A stretch of 5,648 bases of DNA from JAUILA01 sp964563925. Its GTDB lineage: Bacteria; Bacteroidota; Bacteroidia; Cytophagales; Cyclobacteriaceae. The DNA lies in the NCBI GenBank assembly GCA_964563925.1, contig CAZLZD010000118.1, positions 1 through 5,648 of the forward strand, given 5' to 3'. Shown here one piece after another: positions 3,800-5,648 of the stretch (position 1 is the first letter of the stretch; every line of letters starts with the position of its first letter). A model generated the notes under the pieces. It saw nothing but the letters and a program-made list of their open reading frames with translations, made no database searches and was not told the DNA's origin. Position numbers and translations under genes: made by a program.

Positions 3800-5486
3800 A
3801 ATTCCCCGCTTTAACCTGTTCGGCTGCATATGTCGCCGCCCGTGCCGTCAGTGCCATGTACAGGATAGACGGACTCTGGTTGCCGGTGCTCGTCATGCAC
3901 GCACCGTCGGTGACGAATACATTCGGACAGGCATGCAGGGCATTGTGCTTGTCCAGCATCGAGGTTTTCGGGTCATCCCCCATCCTGGCACCCCCCATTT
4001 CATGGATGTCGAGTCCGGGTGCCTGCTTATTATCCTCCGTGTGAATATCTCTACACCCGATCGCCTCCAGCATCGCGCGGCTTTCCTGCAGGAAATCCTG
4101 CACCATCTTCTCGTCATTCTCGTCGTAGCCCACATCGGTGACCAGGAGCGGAATGCCCCATTGGTCTGTTTCCGTTCCGGACAGGTATACCCGGTTTTCG
4201 GGCTTCATGATCGTCTCGCCCTGCATGTACATGTACATGTACCAGCTGCCCATGCGTGCGATGGCGTGCTTGAAATCTGCGCCGACCTGGGTATCGGAAT
4301 CCGGTAACCCTTCGGCCCGGGTACGGTATCCGCCGGAGAATATAGTGTAGCCGCCCACAAAGTCGGTATCCCGTTCCTTCAGGTTCCGGAAGTTGGCAAT
4401 GATGCATTCGGTCGGATTCTTCCCGTAGACATACTTGTCGGTGAAGCCGGGCATCCTGCCATTCGCCCAGCCGCGGTAAATGTGGAAACCCACATACCGG
4501 CCCAGGACGTCGTGGTCATTGCCGAGTCCGTCCGGGAACCGTTCTGACTTCGAATTCAGCAGCACCAGGGTGCTGTTCAGCGCCGAGGCATTCAGGAAGA
4601 TGACCTTCGCCCGGTAAATGATTTCCTCTTTGGTATTGGCATCAATGACTTTAACACCGGAGGCCTTGCCGGATTCCTCGTCATAGAGTACGGAATGCAC
4701 GACAGAATGCGGACGCATGGTGAGGTTGCCCGTCTTTTCCGCCCAGGGGAGCGTGGAGGTAACCGAACTGAAATACCCGCCGTACGGACAGCCGCGCATG
4801 CACTTGTTCCGGCACAGGCACTTGCCCCGCCCCTGCTGCAGGTGAATATCTTCGGGCTCGCTCAGCTGCGCCCACCGGCCCTGGACCAGGTAGCGGTCCC
4901 CGTATTCCTCGAGCAGGCGTTGTTTGGCGTGTTGTTCGACACAATTCATGTCAAAGGGCGGCAGGAATTCCCCATCGGGCATGGATTCGATCCCGTCCGC
5001 GTTGCCGCAAACCCCGATGAACTTTTCCACATGGCTGTACCAGGGCGCCACATCCGAATAATTGATCGGCCAGGGAGTCCCGTAGCCGTAGCGTTCAGGC
5101 GCGGTGAATTCATAATTACTCCAGCGCTGGCAGGCCCTGCCCCAGGTGAGGGACTTGCCGCCGACCTGGTAGCCGCGGATCCAGTCGAAGGGTTTCTCCT
5201 GGACATAGGGATGGTCGTCGTCCTGTATAAAGAAATGGGCGGTATCTTCGGCAAACCCGGCAGCTTTGGTGATGAGGGGATTCTCGTCCCTGAACTTTTT
5301 GGTCATCATGCCGCGGTGCTCAAATTCCCACGAATTCATATTCATGGTGGGATAATCTTTGATATGTTCGACGTTCCGGCCTCTCTCCAGCACCAGGGTC
5401 TTTAGTCCCTGTTCGCATAACTCCTTTGCGGCCCATCCGCCCGAAATCCCGGAACCGACCACGATGGCATCAAATTCATTTTCCAT
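3795..5486 (-). CDS. GMC-family FAD-dependent oxidoreductase, large subunit of sugar/polyol dehydrogenase
   Basis: The 563-residue flavoprotein starts with the ADP-binding Rossmann motif VVGSGISGG (9-17) and VLERG (32-36) with E34 for the ribose. GYQVGGKSLTWGRACQR (105-121) is the second FAD-contact block. A cysteine cluster (C223, C225, C229, C233) precedes GCPYGGYFSS, as in gluconate 2-dehydrogenase-type large subunits. The C-terminal GMC_oxred_C domain has HEMGGARMG (495-503) and TGNQSPS (535-540 region); H495 and N536 are the likely catalytic pair. Length is normal for the family. There is no signal peptide, consistent with co-export with the Tat-tagged subunit 3 encoded next. It likely oxidises a sugar, glycoside or polyol and passes electrons to a quinone or cytochrome; substrate unknown. 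First gene of the operon. No Shine-Dalgarno precedes ATG 5486 and no convincing promoter is seen. Confidence 0.92.
   Translation of the reverse strand: MENEFDAIVVGSGISGGWAAKELCEQGLKTLVLERGRNVEHIKDYPTMNMNSWEFEHRGMMTKKFRDENPLITKAAGFAEDTAHFFIQDDDHPYVQEKPFDWIRGYQVGGKSLTWGRACQRWSNYEFTAPERYGYGTPWPINYSDVAPWYSHVEKFIGVCGNADGIESMPDGEFLPPFDMNCVEQHAKQRLLEEYGDRYLVQGRWAQLSEPEDIHLQQGRGKCLCRNKCMRGCPYGGYFSSVTSTLPWAEKTGNLTMRPHSVVHSVLYDEESGKASGVKVIDANTKEEIIYRAKVIFLNASALNSTLVLLNSKSERFPDGLGNDHDVLGRYVGFHIYRGWANGRMPGFTDKYVYGKNPTECIIANFRNLKERDTDFVGGYTIFSGGYRTRAEGLPDSDTQVGADFKHAIARMGSWYMYMYMQGETIMKPENRVYLSGTETDQWGIPLLVTDVGYDENDEKMVQDFLQESRAMLEAIGCRDIHTEDNKQAPGLDIHEMGGARMGDDPKTSMLDKHNALHACPNVFVTDGACMTSTGNQSPSILYMALTARAATYAAEQVKAGNL
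4224..4242. repeat. Hexanucleotide repeat (CATGTA)x3 inside the oxidoreductase
   Basis: CATGTACATGTACATGTAC is a three-fold hexamer repeat that is also self-complementary (4224-4239 and 4227-4242 are perfect palindromes). In the minus-strand gene it encodes alternating Tyr-Met, YMYMYM at residues 416-421. Copy-number change by slippage would keep the frame. Confidence 0.85.
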
Positions 5487-5547
5487 GATATATCAAGGTA
5501 CGAATTGCGGGGGAAAATACAGTACGCGGTTTGGGGGATTTCTTATA

Positions 5548-5577
5548 AGTACGTCATGCCGGAGTACGTCATGCCGG
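5548..5577. repeat. 15-bp tandem duplication of a repeat-unit end
   Basis: AGTACGTCATGCCGG occurs twice without spacer (5548-5562, 5563-5577). It contains CGTCAT, the terminal box of the hairpin repeat family in reverse orientation, so it looks like a duplicated unit end. Confidence 0.85.
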
Positions 5578-5615
5578 CCGACCACCGGGCCCAACCCGGT
5601 GTCTAGCCGGTACCT
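5567..5615 (-). repeat. Type E hairpin unit, reverse orientation
   Basis: On the minus strand it starts AGGTACC and ends GGCATGACG. Plus-strand coordinates: outer stem CCGGC (5574-5578) with GCCGG (5606-5610), then one mismatch and one further pair; linkers CGAC and TCTA; inner stem CACCGGG (5583-5589) with CCCGGTG (5595-5601); loop CCCAA. It has the geometry of the array units at 1935-2454 but lies upstream of the operon start. Confidence 0.8.
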
Positions 5616-5627
5616 ATTAAAATTTAT

Positions 5628-5648
5628 AGGTCCTGATTCGACTGCGGG
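5628..5648 (+). repeat. Left half of another hairpin unit, running off the window
   Basis: AGG, then TCCTGAT (outer arm, as in type D read in the same sense), linker TCGA, then CTGCGGG, which would be the 7-base left inner arm ending exactly at the last base. The right half is outside the window. Confidence 0.7.

Noticed and set aside
4695..5405. Plus-strand open frame of 236 codons opposite the oxidoreductase
   Set aside because: It is the antisense of a strongly supported GMC gene with matching family motifs throughout; the frame stays open because of high GC and has no recognisable domain.
5494..5500. TACCTTG on the minus strand as a -7 box for the operon
   Set aside because: It departs from TAnnTTTG at two positions and has no -33 partner; the operon promoter may lie further upstream, beyond the repeats.

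Overview
The window looks like a scaffold piece from a Bacteroidota-type genome, probably a draft or metagenome assembly. The phylum call is an inference from four things: a perfect TAnnTTTG -7 promoter box (TATATTTG) in front of an antitoxin gene, A-rich leaders without Shine-Dalgarno before several starts, an XRE domain opening with PELGKKIANLRNEKGLTQEEL, and a GMC oxidoreductase paired with a gluconate 2-dehydrogenase subunit 3-like lipoprotein. A run of exactly 100 N marks a scaffold join. No rRNA, tRNA, CRISPR array, transposase or phage gene is visible.

Layout. Bases 1-146 hold the N-terminal part of a YefM/Phd-type antitoxin on the minus strand, cut by a 13-bp inverted repeat at the window edge. 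Its control region (150-182) has three GTAC cores at exact 12-bp spacing around the -7 box. Bases 421-1248 encode a membrane-anchored XRE regulator. Bases 1337-1513 keep only the first ~35 codons of a UvrD/PcrA-like helicase, broken inside Walker A. Bases 1584-1832 encode a small DUF2188 protein. Bases 1890-2528 are a mosaic of hairpin repeats interrupted by the N gap, lying between convergent genes. On the minus strand, 5486 to 2533 is a compact three-gene operon: GMC oxidoreductase, Tat/lipobox subunit 3, and an AgaI-like sugar-phosphate isomerase. More repeat units follow at 5548-5648.

How the genes may work together. The GMC flavoprotein and its subunit 3 partner would form an exported sugar or polyol dehydrogenase, the small subunit carrying the only export signal. 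The third gene overlaps the second by four bases (ATGA), so a cytoplasmic amino-sugar-phosphate isomerase-type enzyme appears co-expressed with a periplasmic oxidation step. That combination is unusual and the substrate is unknown.

The most striking structure is the repeat family. Four unit types with different stem sequences share one fold: 7-bp outer stem, 4x4 internal loop, 7-bp inner stem, 4-5-nt loop, between fixed ends AGG and TGACG. Stem differences are compensated on the opposite arm.
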